Origin: Bartonella sp. M0177
Lineage (GTDB): Bacteria; Pseudomonadota; Alphaproteobacteria; Rhizobiales; Rhizobiaceae
Direction: 5' to 3'
DNA: 64,000 nt
Assembly (NCBI RefSeq): GCF_016102285.1
Contig: NZ_JACFOY010000001.1
Coordinates: forward strand, 806,001 to 870,000
This document shows positions 1 to 10,932 of the stretch, piece by piece. The notes beneath the pieces are model-generated. The model was not told the DNA's origin and did no database searches. It worked only from the letters and a program-made list of their open reading frames with translations. The position numbers and the translations under genes were made by a program. Each line of letters begins with the position of its first letter. Positions within the stretch are counted from its first letter, which is position 1.

Positions 1-1906
1 TTTGCAATTGGTCAGCGAATGCTGCAATTTTGGCAGGGTCAGTCTGGCTTGTGAGGACGATTGCAAAACGATCTGTCGAGAGGCGTGAAAGTGTATCTTC
101 GGGTGTAATCAGTCGCCCCAGACGGCGCGCAATTGTCAGCAGAAATGTGTCACCGACCGACATGCCGAACTGATAATTTATATTACGAAAACCATCAAAA
201 TCGATAACAAATACAGTCGGTCTGATCGGCCGACCTGCAACAGCGAGATTGACAAAAGTTTGCAGGTGATCAAGGAAAAGTTGCTGATTGGGCAAGCCCG
301 TCAAATTGTCATGGACAGAGTCTTGCAATAATCTTTCTTCCGCTTTTTTGTGATCGGTAACATTGACAAGTGTTCCCACCACCCGCACGATTTCTCCGTC
401 AGAACCGATGACAGGTCTGGCTCTTAATGCAAACCAATAATAGTGTCCGTCGCCAGAACGCAAACGCAATGTTTGGTCAATCCGACCCTTGCGGGTATCG
501 AGAATCATATCGAGTATGGCACGAAAGCGATCCCGATCGTCGCTGTGCAAAGCTTCAACCCAGTTACGGATTGTTCCATTCAATTCTCCCGCAGTGGAAC
601 CGAGATAAATGGAGAGATCGGGATTGATAACCACACGGTCACGTCGCACATCCCAGTCCCAGACAATGTCGCCCGCTCCCATAACTGCAAGAGCCTGCCT
701 TTCAAGATCGGAAAATATGCCTTGATGGAACGCGCCACCTGAAAACGCATGTTGCATAACCGTAAAGGCAATAAGAAGAACGATGAGAACCAGTCCGCCG
801 GCAAGTGCAGGTTGAACAATATCATTATCAAGTTTGCCGGTTACACATACATAAGCTCCGCAAAGCCAAAAGATAATGAGAAGCCATGTCGGTATCAACA
901 TAATGGCACGGTCGTAGCCGCGGATAGAAAGATAGCCGATGAGAACAATACCGAGCAGGGCGGTCAGTCCGAAAGAAAGTCGGGCAATACCGGCTGCTCT
1001 AGTCGGGTCATAGACCGCGAAAGCTCCGAGTGCGCATAAAGCGATTATCCAGGCCGCTGCACCATAGCTGAAATGGTAATGCCAGCGGTTTAAATGGAGG
1101 TAGGTAAAAAGAAAGATAAAGAGAGACGCAGCCAGTGCCACTTCCGTTGCCGCTCGCCACATCGGTTCGGTTTGTGCCGAGATAACGAATAATTTGTTCA
1201 GAAAATTGAAATCGATGCCGATATAGGCAAGCACTGCCCAGGCGACTGCTGCTGTTGCCGGAAAAAGGCCGGTTCCCCGTACCACAAAAAGAACACTCAA
1301 GAGGAGGGCGAGAAGTCCGGAGATGCCAAGCAATATACCGTGGTAGAGCGTATAAGAGTTAATTGTATCCTTATAAGCTTCCGGTTCCCACAAATAGACC
1401 TGTGGCAGTTTTGATGAACCGAGTTCGGCAACAAGTGTGACAACTGCCCCCGGATTGATGGTAATCCGGAAAATATCCGAATCAGGACTGGATTGCCTAT
1501 CAAGAGCAAAACCTTCAGACGGGGTAATGGATTGTATACGCACCGAACCAAGATCGGGCCATAACAGGCCGGATCCTGCCATCCGATAATGCGGTGTAAC
1601 AATCAGGCGGTCAATCTGGTCGTCGGTGGGATTGGCTATGGCAAAAACCGCCCAGTCACTTTCTGCGTGGTCTCCATTCCCCTGCATTTCGATACGCCGA
1701 ACAATACCATCCGGTCCGGCCGCCGTTGATGTTTGAAAAGTGTTCCCCTTGATGTGGTGGATTTCGACAGCGCGGGATAAATCAAGTGCGGTATCTTGCG
1801 AAGATATTTTGACGGGTTCAACAGACAATGCCGACTGGCACAACAGGGCGATCATCCCCAGTGTCCAGAATATAAAAATAGATACGGTCTTGCCTATAAT
1901 CTTCAC
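1..1906 (-). CDS. 7TM sensor with PAS and degenerate GGDEF domain (C-terminus beyond window)
   Basis: Probable cyclic-di-GMP signalling protein, open at the window's left edge. From a GTG start preceded by GAGG, the frame shows a signal peptide (residues 1-28), a periplasmic domain to about 180, seven hydrophobic segments (about 187-400, 7TMR-DISM-like), a PAS domain (about 400-520) and a GGDEF-fold domain from about 525 (DNLTGLPN, then VIDFDGFRNIN). The catalytic GG(D/E)EF signature is replaced by STDRF, so diguanylate cyclase activity is unlikely. Proteins of this layout usually end in an EAL phosphodiesterase domain, which would lie outside the window; this is inferred, not seen. It follows the RimJ-like gene by 12 nt and probably ends the thrC operon. 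Confidence 0.85.
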   Translation of the reverse strand, partial: MKIIGKTVSIFIFWTLGMIALLCQSALSVEPVKISSQDTALDLSRAVEIHHIKGNTFQTSTAAGPDGIVRRIEMQGNGDHAESDWAVFAIANPTDDQIDRLIVTPHYRMAGSGLLWPDLGSVRIQSITPSEGFALDRQSSPDSDIFRITINPGAVVTLVAELGSSKLPQVYLWEPEAYKDTINSYTLYHGILLGISGLLALLLSVLFVVRGTGLFPATAAVAWAVLAYIGIDFNFLNKLFVISAQTEPMWRAATEVALAASLFIFLFTYLHLNRWHYHFSYGAAAWIIALCALGAFAVYDPTRAAGIARLSFGLTALLGIVLIGYLSIRGYDRAIMLIPTWLLIIFWLCGAYVCVTGKLDNDIVQPALAGGLVLIVLLIAFTVMQHAFSGGAFHQGIFSDLERQALAVMGAGDIVWDWDVRRDRVVINPDLSIYLGSTAGELNGTIRNWVEALHSDDRDRFRAILDMILDTRKGRIDQTLRLRSGDGHYYWFALRARPVIGSDGEIVRVVGTLVNVTDHKKAEERLLQDSVHDNLTGLPNQQLFLDHLQTFVNLAVAGRPIRPTVFVIDFDGFRNINYQFGMSVGDTFLLTIARRLGRLITPEDTLSRLSTDRFAIVLTSQTDPAKIAAFADQLQ

Positions 1907-1918
1907 AACGCCTCACTT

Positions 1919-2533
1919 TCAAATTGACTTTATTGGTCTTTCGGTTTCCAGCAAAGAATAGAGGTAATGATCCTGCCATTCACCGTGAATTTTAACATAA
2001 GCCCGCATCAGACCTTCTCTGACGAAACCACATTTCTCCAATAAAGCAATGGAACGTGTATTTGTCGGAACAGAGGCAGCTTGCAGACGATGTAATTTGA
2101 GCTGTTGAAAAGAAAAATCAATCATCAGTTCCAAACTTTCATGCATAAAACCGTGGCCCGAATATTTCTCTCCGCACCAGTAACCGATCTCGCCTGATTG
2201 TACGACCCCACGTCGAATGTTTCCGAGGCTTATTCCTCCGATAAGATGGTTTGTTTCGTTTGAAAACACGAAAAATACAAAAAATTGGCCATTTTTGCGA
2301 CCTTCAATATAACGGTCGAGATGCGATTTATAACGGATAAGCGTATGGGCATCAGCCGGCCAAAGTGGTTCCCAAGGTTCCAGAAACGCACGGCTTTCGG
2401 TTCTCAGAGTCGCCCATTCCTGATAATCATCGAGCATAGGAAAACGCAGATAGATATGTTCCGCCTTCAAATTCGGGAGGCGGATTTTCTCCTGTTGTCT
2501 ATGCGGCTGTCGCCGGAAGGGCATTTTGAACAT
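1919..2533 (-). CDS. rimJ: GNAT acetyltransferase, RimJ/RimL type
   Basis: Acetyl-CoA-dependent N-acetyltransferase of 204 residues, of the group that modifies protein N-termini (RimJ acts on ribosomal protein S5) or small amines. The GNAT core is visible: an acceptor-side segment around residues 25-60, a GEIGYWCGEKYSGHG acetyl-CoA-binding region in mid-protein, and the C-terminal NTRSIALLEKCGFVREG motif typical of RimJ-like enzymes. The first 20 residues are basic. It lies 23 nt after the M16 peptidase gene and 12 nt before the 7TM-PAS-GGDEF gene, all on the minus strand, so an operon is likely. The family is certain; the exact substrate is not, and the symbol is by similarity. Confidence 0.85.
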   Translation of the reverse strand: MFKMPFRRQPHRQQEKIRLPNLKAEHIYLRFPMLDDYQEWATLRTESRAFLEPWEPLWPADAHTLIRYKSHLDRYIEGRKNGQFFVFFVFSNETNHLIGGISLGNIRRGVVQSGEIGYWCGEKYSGHGFMHESLELMIDFSFQQLKLHRLQAASVPTNTRSIALLEKCGFVREGLMRAYVKIHGEWQDHYLYSLLETERPIKSI

Positions 2534-2556
2534 GCCATTGCCTTTCTGGCCGAACC

Positions 2557-3843
2557 TTAATAAGGACGCCGTCCGGCTCCCGAGGATAGAGCCGCGACAA
2601 GATCACCATAACTCATAATTGGCCCGATTGCTCCCACTGCTGCCAATGTCGGTTTTGAATCAATAAATAAGCGTTCAGCCAAATCGGTCAATCTGTCAAC
2701 AGTCAAAAGTGACAGACGTTCCAATGTCTCGGATGCCGGAATAGGACGACCATAAAGCAACATTTGCCTTGCAATCGTTTCGGCACGGCTTGACGGACTT
2801 TCTTGCGACATAATAAGACCGGCACGATATTGTTCGCGTGCACGATCAAGTTCTTTCTGGTCTATCTTTTCGCTAACCTTATAAAGCTGGTCCAGAATAA
2901 CGGGGATAAGGTCGCTAAGGCCGTCTTCACTTGAAGCGGCATGAACGCCGAATAGCCCGATATCCGAAAATCCCCAATGAAAAGCGTAAATCGAATAACA
3001 AAGGCCACGTTTTTCGCGTACTTCCTGAAATAAACGTGAAGACATTCCGCCGCCGAGAATGATGGATAGAATTTGGGAGGCGTAATAATCACGAATATGA
3101 TAGGCACGCCCTTCAAATCCCAAAAGCACCTGCGCATCTTTGAGATTGCGATACTCGCGGAAATCGCCGCCAACATAATTGGCAAGATCGGCAAGTGGAG
3201 CCGGTGAATGGGCGCGATAACTGCCAAGCCGTTTTTCAACTTCTTTGACAAATGCCTGATGGTCAACGGCGCCTGTTGCCACAAAAATCATTCTGTCGGC
3301 GCTATAATGCTCGTTCATAAAATTCCGCAAATTATCGGAGGTCAATGCACGAACGGACTGGGCCGTGCCGAGAATCGGTCTGCCTATTGTTTGATGGCGG
3401 AATGCTGTTTCCGTAAAATGGTCGAACACAATATCTTCGGGCATGTCATTAGCAGCACCGATTTCTTGCAGAACGACCTGTTTTTCGCGTTCGAGCTCAC
3501 CTTCGTCGAATTTCGGGGAAGTGATAATGTCGGCAAGAATATCTACAGCAAGGGGCACGTCATTTTTTAGTACACGTGCATAATATGCTGTGGTTTCAAC
3601 GCTTGTTGCCGCATTGATTTCTCCGCCTACATCCTCGATCTCGGCAGCAATTTCATAAGCAGAGCGATTTGCAGTGCCTTTGAAAGCCATGTGTTCGAGC
3701 ATATGGGCAACGCCATGCTCGTCATATGTTTCGTTACGAGAGCCGGATTTTACCCAGATGCCGAGTGCAACACTCTCGATCTGGGGCATGGTATGCGTGA
3801 CGATTGTCAAACCATTGCCAAGTCGGCTGATTTCTACACACAT
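2557..3843 (-). CDS. M16 family zinc peptidase (mitochondrial processing peptidase-like)
   Basis: Zinc metallopeptidase of 428 residues, close to the usual length of single-unit alphaproteobacterial M16B proteins that resemble the mitochondrial processing peptidase beta subunit. The inverted zinc motif HxxEH is present as HMLEH (residues 47-51), with the downstream acidic ligand region EREKQVVLQEI. The R/Y-containing C-terminal half (GGGMSSRLFQEVREKRGL) is also typical. No signal peptide is visible, so it is probably cytoplasmic. The physiological substrate is unknown for most members. It sits between thrC and the RimJ-like gene on the same strand. Confidence 0.93.
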   Translation of the reverse strand: MCVEISRLGNGLTIVTHTMPQIESVALGIWVKSGSRNETYDEHGVAHMLEHMAFKGTANRSAYEIAAEIEDVGGEINAATSVETTAYYARVLKNDVPLAVDILADIITSPKFDEGELEREKQVVLQEIGAANDMPEDIVFDHFTETAFRHQTIGRPILGTAQSVRALTSDNLRNFMNEHYSADRMIFVATGAVDHQAFVKEVEKRLGSYRAHSPAPLADLANYVGGDFREYRNLKDAQVLLGFEGRAYHIRDYYASQILSIILGGGMSSRLFQEVREKRGLCYSIYAFHWGFSDIGLFGVHAASSEDGLSDLIPVILDQLYKVSEKIDQKELDRAREQYRAGLIMSQESPSSRAETIARQMLLYGRPIPASETLERLSLLTVDRLTDLAERLFIDSKPTLAAVGAIGPIMSYGDLVAALSSGAGRRPY

Positions 3844-3923
3844 ACGTGCGAAACTCCTTCATTCAAAACTTCAATAAAAAACCACATTATGCGTTGTCTG
3901 TCTTTTAGAAAAAATGAACAGGG

Positions 3924-5321
3924 TTAATGGCAGGCGCGTGACTTGCTGCCAATATAATCTTTCACTATTTTTTCATCATTCTTGAGTGTTTCATAGTGCT
4001 CGGGTCTTTCCATCAGTCCGTCGAGCCAATGGGGAAGTTTCGGCGTTATGCCGCACGAAGCTTTCACTGCATCGGGAAATTTTGCCGGATGAGCGGTAGA
4101 AAGAACCACCATAGGAATGGTTTCTTCCAAATGTTCACGCGCAACTTTGATAGCTATAGCTGTATGTGGGTCAGCAAGATAATGGCTTTCCTTATAAAGT
4201 TGGTCGATCATATGGGCAGTTTCTGTTTCAGTGGAACGACCGGCCGAAAAGAGGGTGCGTATTTTTTCAAGTGCACTTTGATCTATCCGGAATTCGCCGG
4301 ATTGTTTCAAACTTTCCATAGCATTGCGAATTGATACGGCATCGCGCCCCGAAGCTTCGAATAACAACCGTTCGAAATTGGAGGAAACCTGAATATCCAT
4401 GGATGGAGAGGTGGTATGTTTCAACGAGTGGATTTTATAAACCCCTGTTGCAAGTGTACGCACCAGAATATCATTGTCGTTTGTTGCAATGACGAGATGG
4501 GCAATGGGAAGCCCCATGCGGGAAGCAACAAAGGCCGCAAAAATGTCACCGAAATTACCGGTAGGAACAGTAAAAGATATCGCTCTGTCAGGAGCACCAA
4601 GTGAAATTGCCGAAGTAAAGTAATAGACAATTTGCGCCATGATGCGCGCCCAATTGATCGAATTGACGCCGGAAAGAGCCGTTTTATCGCGGAAAGCATG
4701 GTCGTTGAACATGGCTTTTACCAATGCCTGACAATCATCGAAGTTTCCTTCAATAGCCAGTGCATGGACATTGGCATTTTTATTGGTCGTCATCTGACGT
4801 TGTTGCACCGGCGATACATGACCTTTTGGAAAAAGAATAAAAATATCGCAGCGTTCGCGTCCGGCAAAGGCTTCAATTGCTGCTCCGCCGGTATCACCTG
4901 ATGTTGCACCGATAATTGTTGCCCGCTTGTTCTGCCGGTTTAGTATATGATCCATCAATCGGCCAAGTAACTGCATGGCAACATCTTTGAATGCCAAGGT
5001 GCGGCCATGAAAGAGTTCAAGTATGAATTCATTTGTATTGGTCTGCACAAGAGGGCAAATTGCGGGATGGCGGAATGTTTGATAGGCTTCGTCAACCATG
5101 GCATCAAAATCGACGCGCTCGATATCTCCTTCTACAAATGGCCAAAGAAGAGTCTTGGCAATTGTTGCATAGGATTTTCCCCGCAAAGCTTTTAATGAAG
5201 ACGGTGAAAAATGCGGATAAGTTTCAGGCAAATAAAGCCCGCCATCACGCGCGAGACCGGTCATAACTGTATCGGAAAAGCCGAGTACCGGCGCATTGGC
5301 TCTCGTGCTGATATATTTCAT
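3924..5321 (-). CDS. thrC: Threonine synthase
   Basis: PLP-dependent enzyme that converts O-phospho-L-homoserine to L-threonine plus phosphate, the last step of threonine synthesis. The 465-residue length fits the long (class II) threonine synthases. Visible features are the YISTRANAP N-terminus, the PLP-lysine motif LAFKDVAMQLLG (Lys112), the GATSGDTGGAA phosphate-binding loop and the NSINWARIMAQIVYYF segment. The ATG is preceded by GAGGAG at good spacing. It is the first gene of a minus-strand cluster with the M16 peptidase, the acetyltransferase and the 7TM sensor; the 80-nt gap to the peptidase leaves room for a second promoter. Confidence 0.96.
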   Translation of the reverse strand: MKYISTRANAPVLGFSDTVMTGLARDGGLYLPETYPHFSPSSLKALRGKSYATIAKTLLWPFVEGDIERVDFDAMVDEAYQTFRHPAICPLVQTNTNEFILELFHGRTLAFKDVAMQLLGRLMDHILNRQNKRATIIGATSGDTGGAAIEAFAGRERCDIFILFPKGHVSPVQQRQMTTNKNANVHALAIEGNFDDCQALVKAMFNDHAFRDKTALSGVNSINWARIMAQIVYYFTSAISLGAPDRAISFTVPTGNFGDIFAAFVASRMGLPIAHLVIATNDNDILVRTLATGVYKIHSLKHTTSPSMDIQVSSNFERLLFEASGRDAVSIRNAMESLKQSGEFRIDQSALEKIRTLFSAGRSTETETAHMIDQLYKESHYLADPHTAIAIKVAREHLEETIPMVVLSTAHPAKFPDAVKASCGITPKLPHWLDGLMERPEHYETLKNDEKIVKDYIGSKSRACH

Positions 5322-5510
5322 TCACATACTCCTCGGCTTATCAACAAACGTAAAATGTTTGCCTTCGCATTATTTTACAACCTTTACGGGACTGAAAACG
5401 TCCTCTATTTTACCAGACTTGCCAAAATATATAAAAAGCGAGACAACAACAAATCACTCTTTTCAAACGCTGATATAGACCAGGTTTACTAGTTGAGGAA
5501 AGTCCACTTC

Positions 5511-6056
5511 ATGGATAAAAATTCGATTTATCGTTTTTCATTCGGCTTTGGCCTTATTATTGCTGCTTCGTCACTTCTCACCGGATGCTTTATCCATAAG
5601 AAAGTTGACAATGTGCCGCCCGAGCCAAAAATTACCGAAGCACAATTGCGTGCATATTGCCCTATCGTTCTCATGCGCGACAATACGGCGTTTTATGATG
5701 TTTATGAACGTGGCGGGGAGGGTGACGCCAATAAAGTCATGTATCAGGCCGCGATAAGAGACGTGACCAGAACCTGCAACACCTCGGACACAACTTTATC
5801 CATGACAGTTGCAGCCTCGGGGCGGGTGGTGCCTGGCCCGATGTTTAAAAAAGGTACCGTGTCACTCCCGATCAGGGTCACAGTTATGCAAGGCGATTCT
5901 GTAATCTATTCGAAATTGCGTAACTATCCTGTTGAAATCAGTAACGGGGTTGATGCGACACAATTCATCTTTTCGGATGATCAAATTTCATTTCCAAAAC
6001 CGACAGCGAAAAATATCCGTATTTTTGTCGGATATGACAGAGATCAGAAAAAATAA
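5511..6056 (+). CDS. Conserved hypothetical lipoprotein
   Basis: Secreted lipoprotein of unknown function, 181 residues. The signal sequence ends in a clear lipobox (LLTGC, cysteine near residue 26), so the mature protein should be lipid-anchored. The rest is a soluble domain with two further cysteines (YCPI and RTCN) and an N-terminal ITEAQLRAYCP segment. I choose the ATG at 5511 rather than the upstream in-frame TTG at 5493 because the stretch between them contains the ribosome binding site GAGGAAAG. It stands alone between divergent thrC and a strong terminator. I recognise the type (Rhizobiales envelope lipoprotein) but no function. Confidence 0.82.
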   Translation: MDKNSIYRFSFGFGLIIAASSLLTGCFIHKKVDNVPPEPKITEAQLRAYCPIVLMRDNTAFYDVYERGGEGDANKVMYQAAIRDVTRTCNTSDTTLSMTVAASGRVVPGPMFKKGTVSLPIRVTVMQGDSVIYSKLRNYPVEISNGVDATQFIFSDDQISFPKPTAKNIRIFVGYDRDQKK

Positions 6057-6131
6057 TTGCTTGCAAGAAATGCGGGCGAGGTTCCGGCAAAACGGAACGT
6101 CATTGCAACTTATAAAATGCCCGAAGTTATA

Positions 6132-6169
6132 AAACACCGGAAGAATATAACGCTTCCGGTGTTTTTTTG
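6132..6169 (+). terminator. Rho-independent terminator after the lipoprotein gene
   Basis: A perfect stem (CACCGGAAG paired with CTTCCGGTG) with a 9-nt loop is followed by seven T residues. It lies about 75 nt downstream of the lipoprotein stop codon. Confidence 0.9.
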
Positions 6170-6342
6170 AGCTTTTTCGCGATTAAACTTTTTGACCGGA
6201 TTATCTTTTAGCGCCAAAAGATTTCCTGATAAATGAAAAGACACTTTCAGAAATCGTCATATTGGCACGTTCAAAATGCTGATTTCGGATAAACGTAAAA
6301 GAACTATTCTCGCTTAGCCATTGTGCCGTCAAAGGCGGTAGC

Positions 6343-7035
6343 TCATATGTCTTTCCACTCGGACAAGGCTTTGAGAACGGCCGGCAAATCCACGTGATGT
6401 GCAATGACTGTTTCGGCTCCGGCTTCGGTTAAAACATCGGCAAGGCCGTGATAGGCGTGGGAACCGCCGGTAAAGCCTACAACACGCATTCCGGCTTTGA
6501 CGGCACCGCGAACACCATGAACCGAATCTTCGATAACAATTGTATTTTCAGGCTTAGCGTGCATTTTTTTTGCCGCATAAAGATAGACATCGGGAGCCGG
6601 CTTTACTTTTTTCGTTCCAACTTCGGGTGCAGAAAAAATCTTGTTTTCAAAAAGATCGTAGAGACCGGTAATAGTAAGCATGCGCTTAATGTCTTCAGAT
6701 CGCGAATTCGAGCAGATACAATAAGGATAGAGTTTTGCAACAGCCTCGACAGCCTCTCGTGCACCATCAATGCCGAGTAATTCATCTTGCATGCGCTTTT
6801 TGAAAAGTTCGGGAACCTGTTCGATCAGGCCGACTGACAGGGGAACATCCGAATGTTTTTCAATTTCTTTGAGAATATCGAGAAAAATAAGCCCTGCATA
6901 ACGTTCCGATATTTCCTCCGGTGTTATTTCAACACCTGCTTCTGCCAATAATTGCGATTCAATCTGGGCCGCCAGATATTCCGAATCAACAAGGACTCCG
7001 TCACAATCAAAAATAACAAGATCTATCTGCGGCAT
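6343..7035 (-). CDS. HAD-superfamily hydrolase, subfamily IA
   Basis: Probable small-molecule phosphatase or phosphomutase of 230 residues. The HAD motifs are in order: motif I DCDGVLVDS (nucleophile Asp10, acid/base Asp12), a four-helix cap after it, motif II ICSNSRS (normally S/T-N), the motif III lysine in KKVKPAPDVY, and motif IV VIEDSVHGVRGAVKAGM. This set matches the phosphoglycolate phosphatase/beta-phosphoglucomutase/YieH group. The substrate cannot be read from sequence. The gene is monocistronic on the minus strand, convergent with the lipoprotein gene and divergent from ccrM. Confidence 0.9.
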   Translation of the reverse strand: MPQIDLVIFDCDGVLVDSEYLAAQIESQLLAEAGVEITPEEISERYAGLIFLDILKEIEKHSDVPLSVGLIEQVPELFKKRMQDELLGIDGAREAVEAVAKLYPYCICSNSRSEDIKRMLTITGLYDLFENKIFSAPEVGTKKVKPAPDVYLYAAKKMHAKPENTIVIEDSVHGVRGAVKAGMRVVGFTGGSHAYHGLADVLTEAGAETVIAHHVDLPAVLKALSEWKDI

Positions 7036-8533
<1,498 letters not shown>

Positions 8534-8574
8534 ACTTCGAATGGCCGGATAACCTCCAGTCTCCGGTCTTACAC

Positions 8575-8607
8575 AAAAGGCGTGCGCATGAATTGCGCCG
8601 CCTTTTT
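8575..8607 (+). terminator. Terminator between convergent ccrM and mutY
   Basis: An 8-bp outer stem (AAAAGGCG with CGCCTTTT) continues into a 5-bp inner stem (GCGCA with TGCGC), followed by T residues. On the other strand the stem is also followed by TTTT, so it can serve both convergent genes. Confidence 0.85.
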
Positions 8608-8628
8608 ATTTTTGCGCATATTTTTTAT

Positions 8629-9735
8629 TTATTTTGAAAATTGTAGTGCGTGTTTTTGTGGTGTCCGATTTTTTCTTGTTTTCGATTTGAAAATTTCCGG
8701 AAAGGCAACGGCAATTGCTTTTTTCATGACCGTTGGCAGGGCTTCATTGTTAAGATGATCCAACCGGCACCACCAACCATTTCCGGCTTGTGTTTTTTCA
8801 ACATTTTCAGCTAAATAGATAGCAAGCGTGAGAGAAAAATGGGTAAAGACGTGTTGCGCTTTTCCTTTCAATATCCAATCGGCGCTAAATGGCGCGTCAG
8901 CAACAGAATAAGTTTGTTGATCGCCGAACTGATTGGGGATTTGTGTCATTCCTCCAAGCAGCCCTGAACTATGCCGTTTCTCCAGATAGATTTCATCGTT
9001 TCTGCTTAACGCTATAAAAGCAACACCGCTGCGTTGTGGTCTCTTTACCTTTGGTGGTTTGACAGGAAATGCCTCGGGTCTTGCCATTTTTTTAGCTTTG
9101 CAAAGGCTTTCAACAGGACAAATCATGCATTTCGGCTCGCGTGGGGTACAAATTGATGCACCGAGATCCATCATGCTCTGTGCAAAATCTCCGCAACGTG
9201 TAGATGGAGTCAGATCTTTCGTCTTGTTTTTTATAATTGCTTTTGCCTGCGGCAATGGCACTTCAATGGCAAAGAGGCGGGCAACAATCCGTTCGACATT
9301 GCCGTCAACGACAGCAGCCGGCTGATTATAGGCAATAGAAAGAATAGCTGCTGCTGTATAATCGCCAATTCCGGGAAGTTTTTTCAACTTTTCGAGTGAA
9401 TGTGGGAATACGCCGTCATAATCGGTTGCAACTCGTTCAGCACATTGTTTAAGGTTTCTTGCCCTTGAATAGTAACCAAGGCCCGCCCATGCTTTCAGCA
9501 CGTCTTCGAGATCGGCCTTCGCAAGACTAAAAATATCAGGCCATTTGGTGACAAACTTTTTGAAATACGGTTTTACAGCCTCGACCGTGGTTTGTTGCAA
9601 CATCACTTCCGACAGCCAAACCCGATAAGGATCAGGTTTTTCACCGTTCAAAAAATCGGCCGGAGCAATCCGCCATGGTAATGTTCGATGATAACGATCA
9701 TACCAGAAAAGTAGCTTGTCGGAAAAATCTGTCAT
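8629..9735 (-). CDS. mutY: A/G-specific adenine DNA glycosylase
   Basis: MutY removes adenine mispaired with 8-oxoguanine in base-excision repair. The 368-residue protein has the N-terminal helix-hairpin-helix glycosylase fold with WLSEVMLQQTTV (catalytic Glu), LPGIGDYTAAAIL and VVDGNVERI motifs. The [4Fe-4S] loop is C-x6-C-x2-C-x5-C (CTPREPKCMICPVESLC), and the C-terminal NUDIX-like domain reads 8-oxoG. The ATG at 9735 is preferred over a TTG four codons upstream because GGAG overlaps that TTG at ideal spacing for the ATG. It is convergent with ccrM. Confidence 0.96.
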   Translation of the reverse strand: MTDFSDKLLFWYDRYHRTLPWRIAPADFLNGEKPDPYRVWLSEVMLQQTTVEAVKPYFKKFVTKWPDIFSLAKADLEDVLKAWAGLGYYSRARNLKQCAERVATDYDGVFPHSLEKLKKLPGIGDYTAAAILSIAYNQPAAVVDGNVERIVARLFAIEVPLPQAKAIIKNKTKDLTPSTRCGDFAQSMMDLGASICTPREPKCMICPVESLCKAKKMARPEAFPVKPPKVKRPQRSGVAFIALSRNDEIYLEKRHSSGLLGGMTQIPNQFGDQQTYSVADAPFSADWILKGKAQHVFTHFSLTLAIYLAENVEKTQAGNGWWCRLDHLNNEALPTVMKKAIAVAFPEIFKSKTRKNRTPQKHALQFSK

Positions 9736-10164
9736 GAATTTCTCCAACCATAATTTATCTGAAAAATCAAAAGAAAAGGTAGCGGGCCAATGCCGAGTTC
9801 TCCGTTTTGAGACGTCCGGGTTGAGAAAGATTAAGCGTTTCGGTTACTGATAAACTGCTAGAACGTCTGAAAATATTTGTAAAACAACGAAAAAACAATA
9901 AACAATCTCTGTCTGATAAATGCGCTCTCTCCGCAAGGATATCGCTTGAAATAGATAATTCCTGATAAAAAGCGGTTTTTGATATCGGTTCTACGATTAA
10001 TATATGAATGCCTATAAAATATTTCCGAACCAATGTCAGGCAATCAAAATTGTTTACATCGGAGCCGCTAATGGTTAATTTGGAAGCCGCTTTTTAAAGC
10101 TAAGGTCGAGAATGGCGCCGTGTCCGTTTGAGCCCGTTTTCGTAAATTGATTGTCGAGGGCACC
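9736..10164. other. Intergenic region between mutY and the glycosyltransferase gene
   Basis: 429 nt with no supportable gene. Short frames on the minus strand lack start signals and domains. The stretch must hold divergent promoters and may be decayed sequence left by insertion of the neighbouring sugar genes. Confidence 0.6.
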
Positions 10165-10932
10165 GTGAATATTCCCGTTTATATTATCAATCTTGATCGT
10201 TCGAAAGAACGCTTCAATAAAGTTGCACAATCGGCCGAAGCAGCGGGTCTCGATTTTCATCGTATACCGGCGGTTGATGGCAGCAAGATCAATTTTCGGA
10301 ATATGCCGGAAATTGATGTTAAACGGTTCCAACGTTACCACGGGAAGAATATTCTTCCCGGAGAAGCCGGATGCTATTTAAGTCATTTGCAAGCGTTATC
10401 TGTCATAGCAAATGGCCGGTTTCCTTATGCTGTCATCGTAGAGGACGATGTCGGATTTCATCAGGACTTTAACAAAATTATCGGAAAGCTTTCTGAAGTC
10501 GACGGGTGGGATGTCATAAAATTGGCCAATCATCGTAATCGGATTTTTCATAAAATGATGGATATTACCGATGAAGTGTCTATCGGCCGATATTTACATG
10601 GCCCGTTGGGGAGCGCCGCAGCTTATATGGTAACCCGCGAGGGAGCAAAGAAACTTCTTGATAAATTGACTCCGATGCGTCTTCCTTATGATGTTGCGCT
10701 TGAACGCGGTTGGAGCGGGTTCGAAGTTTTCTCGACGAACAAGAATATCGTATATTTTTTTGATGTTGATTATTCGACAATCTTGGAGGGAAGAAAAACC
10801 TATCGTGATATGCAGTTACCGAAATGGAAACGGATTGGAACCCTGTTTTTCCGGATATCGGATTATATCCGTCGTATCATTTATGGGCTTCAGCCTTCCG
10901 GTTTGAAACTTCAAGATAGGGTAAAAAAATGA
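10165..10932 (+). CDS. Glycosyltransferase family 25 (LOS/LPS biosynthesis)
   Basis: Probable sugar transferase for lipooligosaccharide or another surface glycan; GT25 members such as Lex1/LgtB transfer galactose-type sugars. The 255-residue protein starts with the family signature PVYIINLDRSKERF, followed by a GEAGCYLSHLQAL segment and the metal/nucleotide-sugar motif VEDDV (EDD at 93-95). The GTG at 10165 follows GAGGG at good spacing; an in-frame TTG 18 nt upstream would include that site. It overlaps the epimerase gene by 4 nt (ATGA), so the two are co-translated. No membrane segment is visible. Donor and acceptor sugars are unknown. Confidence 0.88.
   Translation: MNIPVYIINLDRSKERFNKVAQSAEAAGLDFHRIPAVDGSKINFRNMPEIDVKRFQRYHGKNILPGEAGCYLSHLQALSVIANGRFPYAVIVEDDVGFHQDFNKIIGKLSEVDGWDVIKLANHRNRIFHKMMDITDEVSIGRYLHGPLGSAAAYMVTREGAKKLLDKLTPMRLPYDVALERGWSGFEVFSTNKNIVYFFDVDYSTILEGRKTYRDMQLPKWKRIGTLFFRISDYIRRIIYGLQPSGLKLQDRVKK

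Noticed and set aside
6201..6404. 67-codon minus-strand frame overlapping the end of the HAD gene
   Set aside because: Out of frame with the HAD gene, no ribosome site and no family match.
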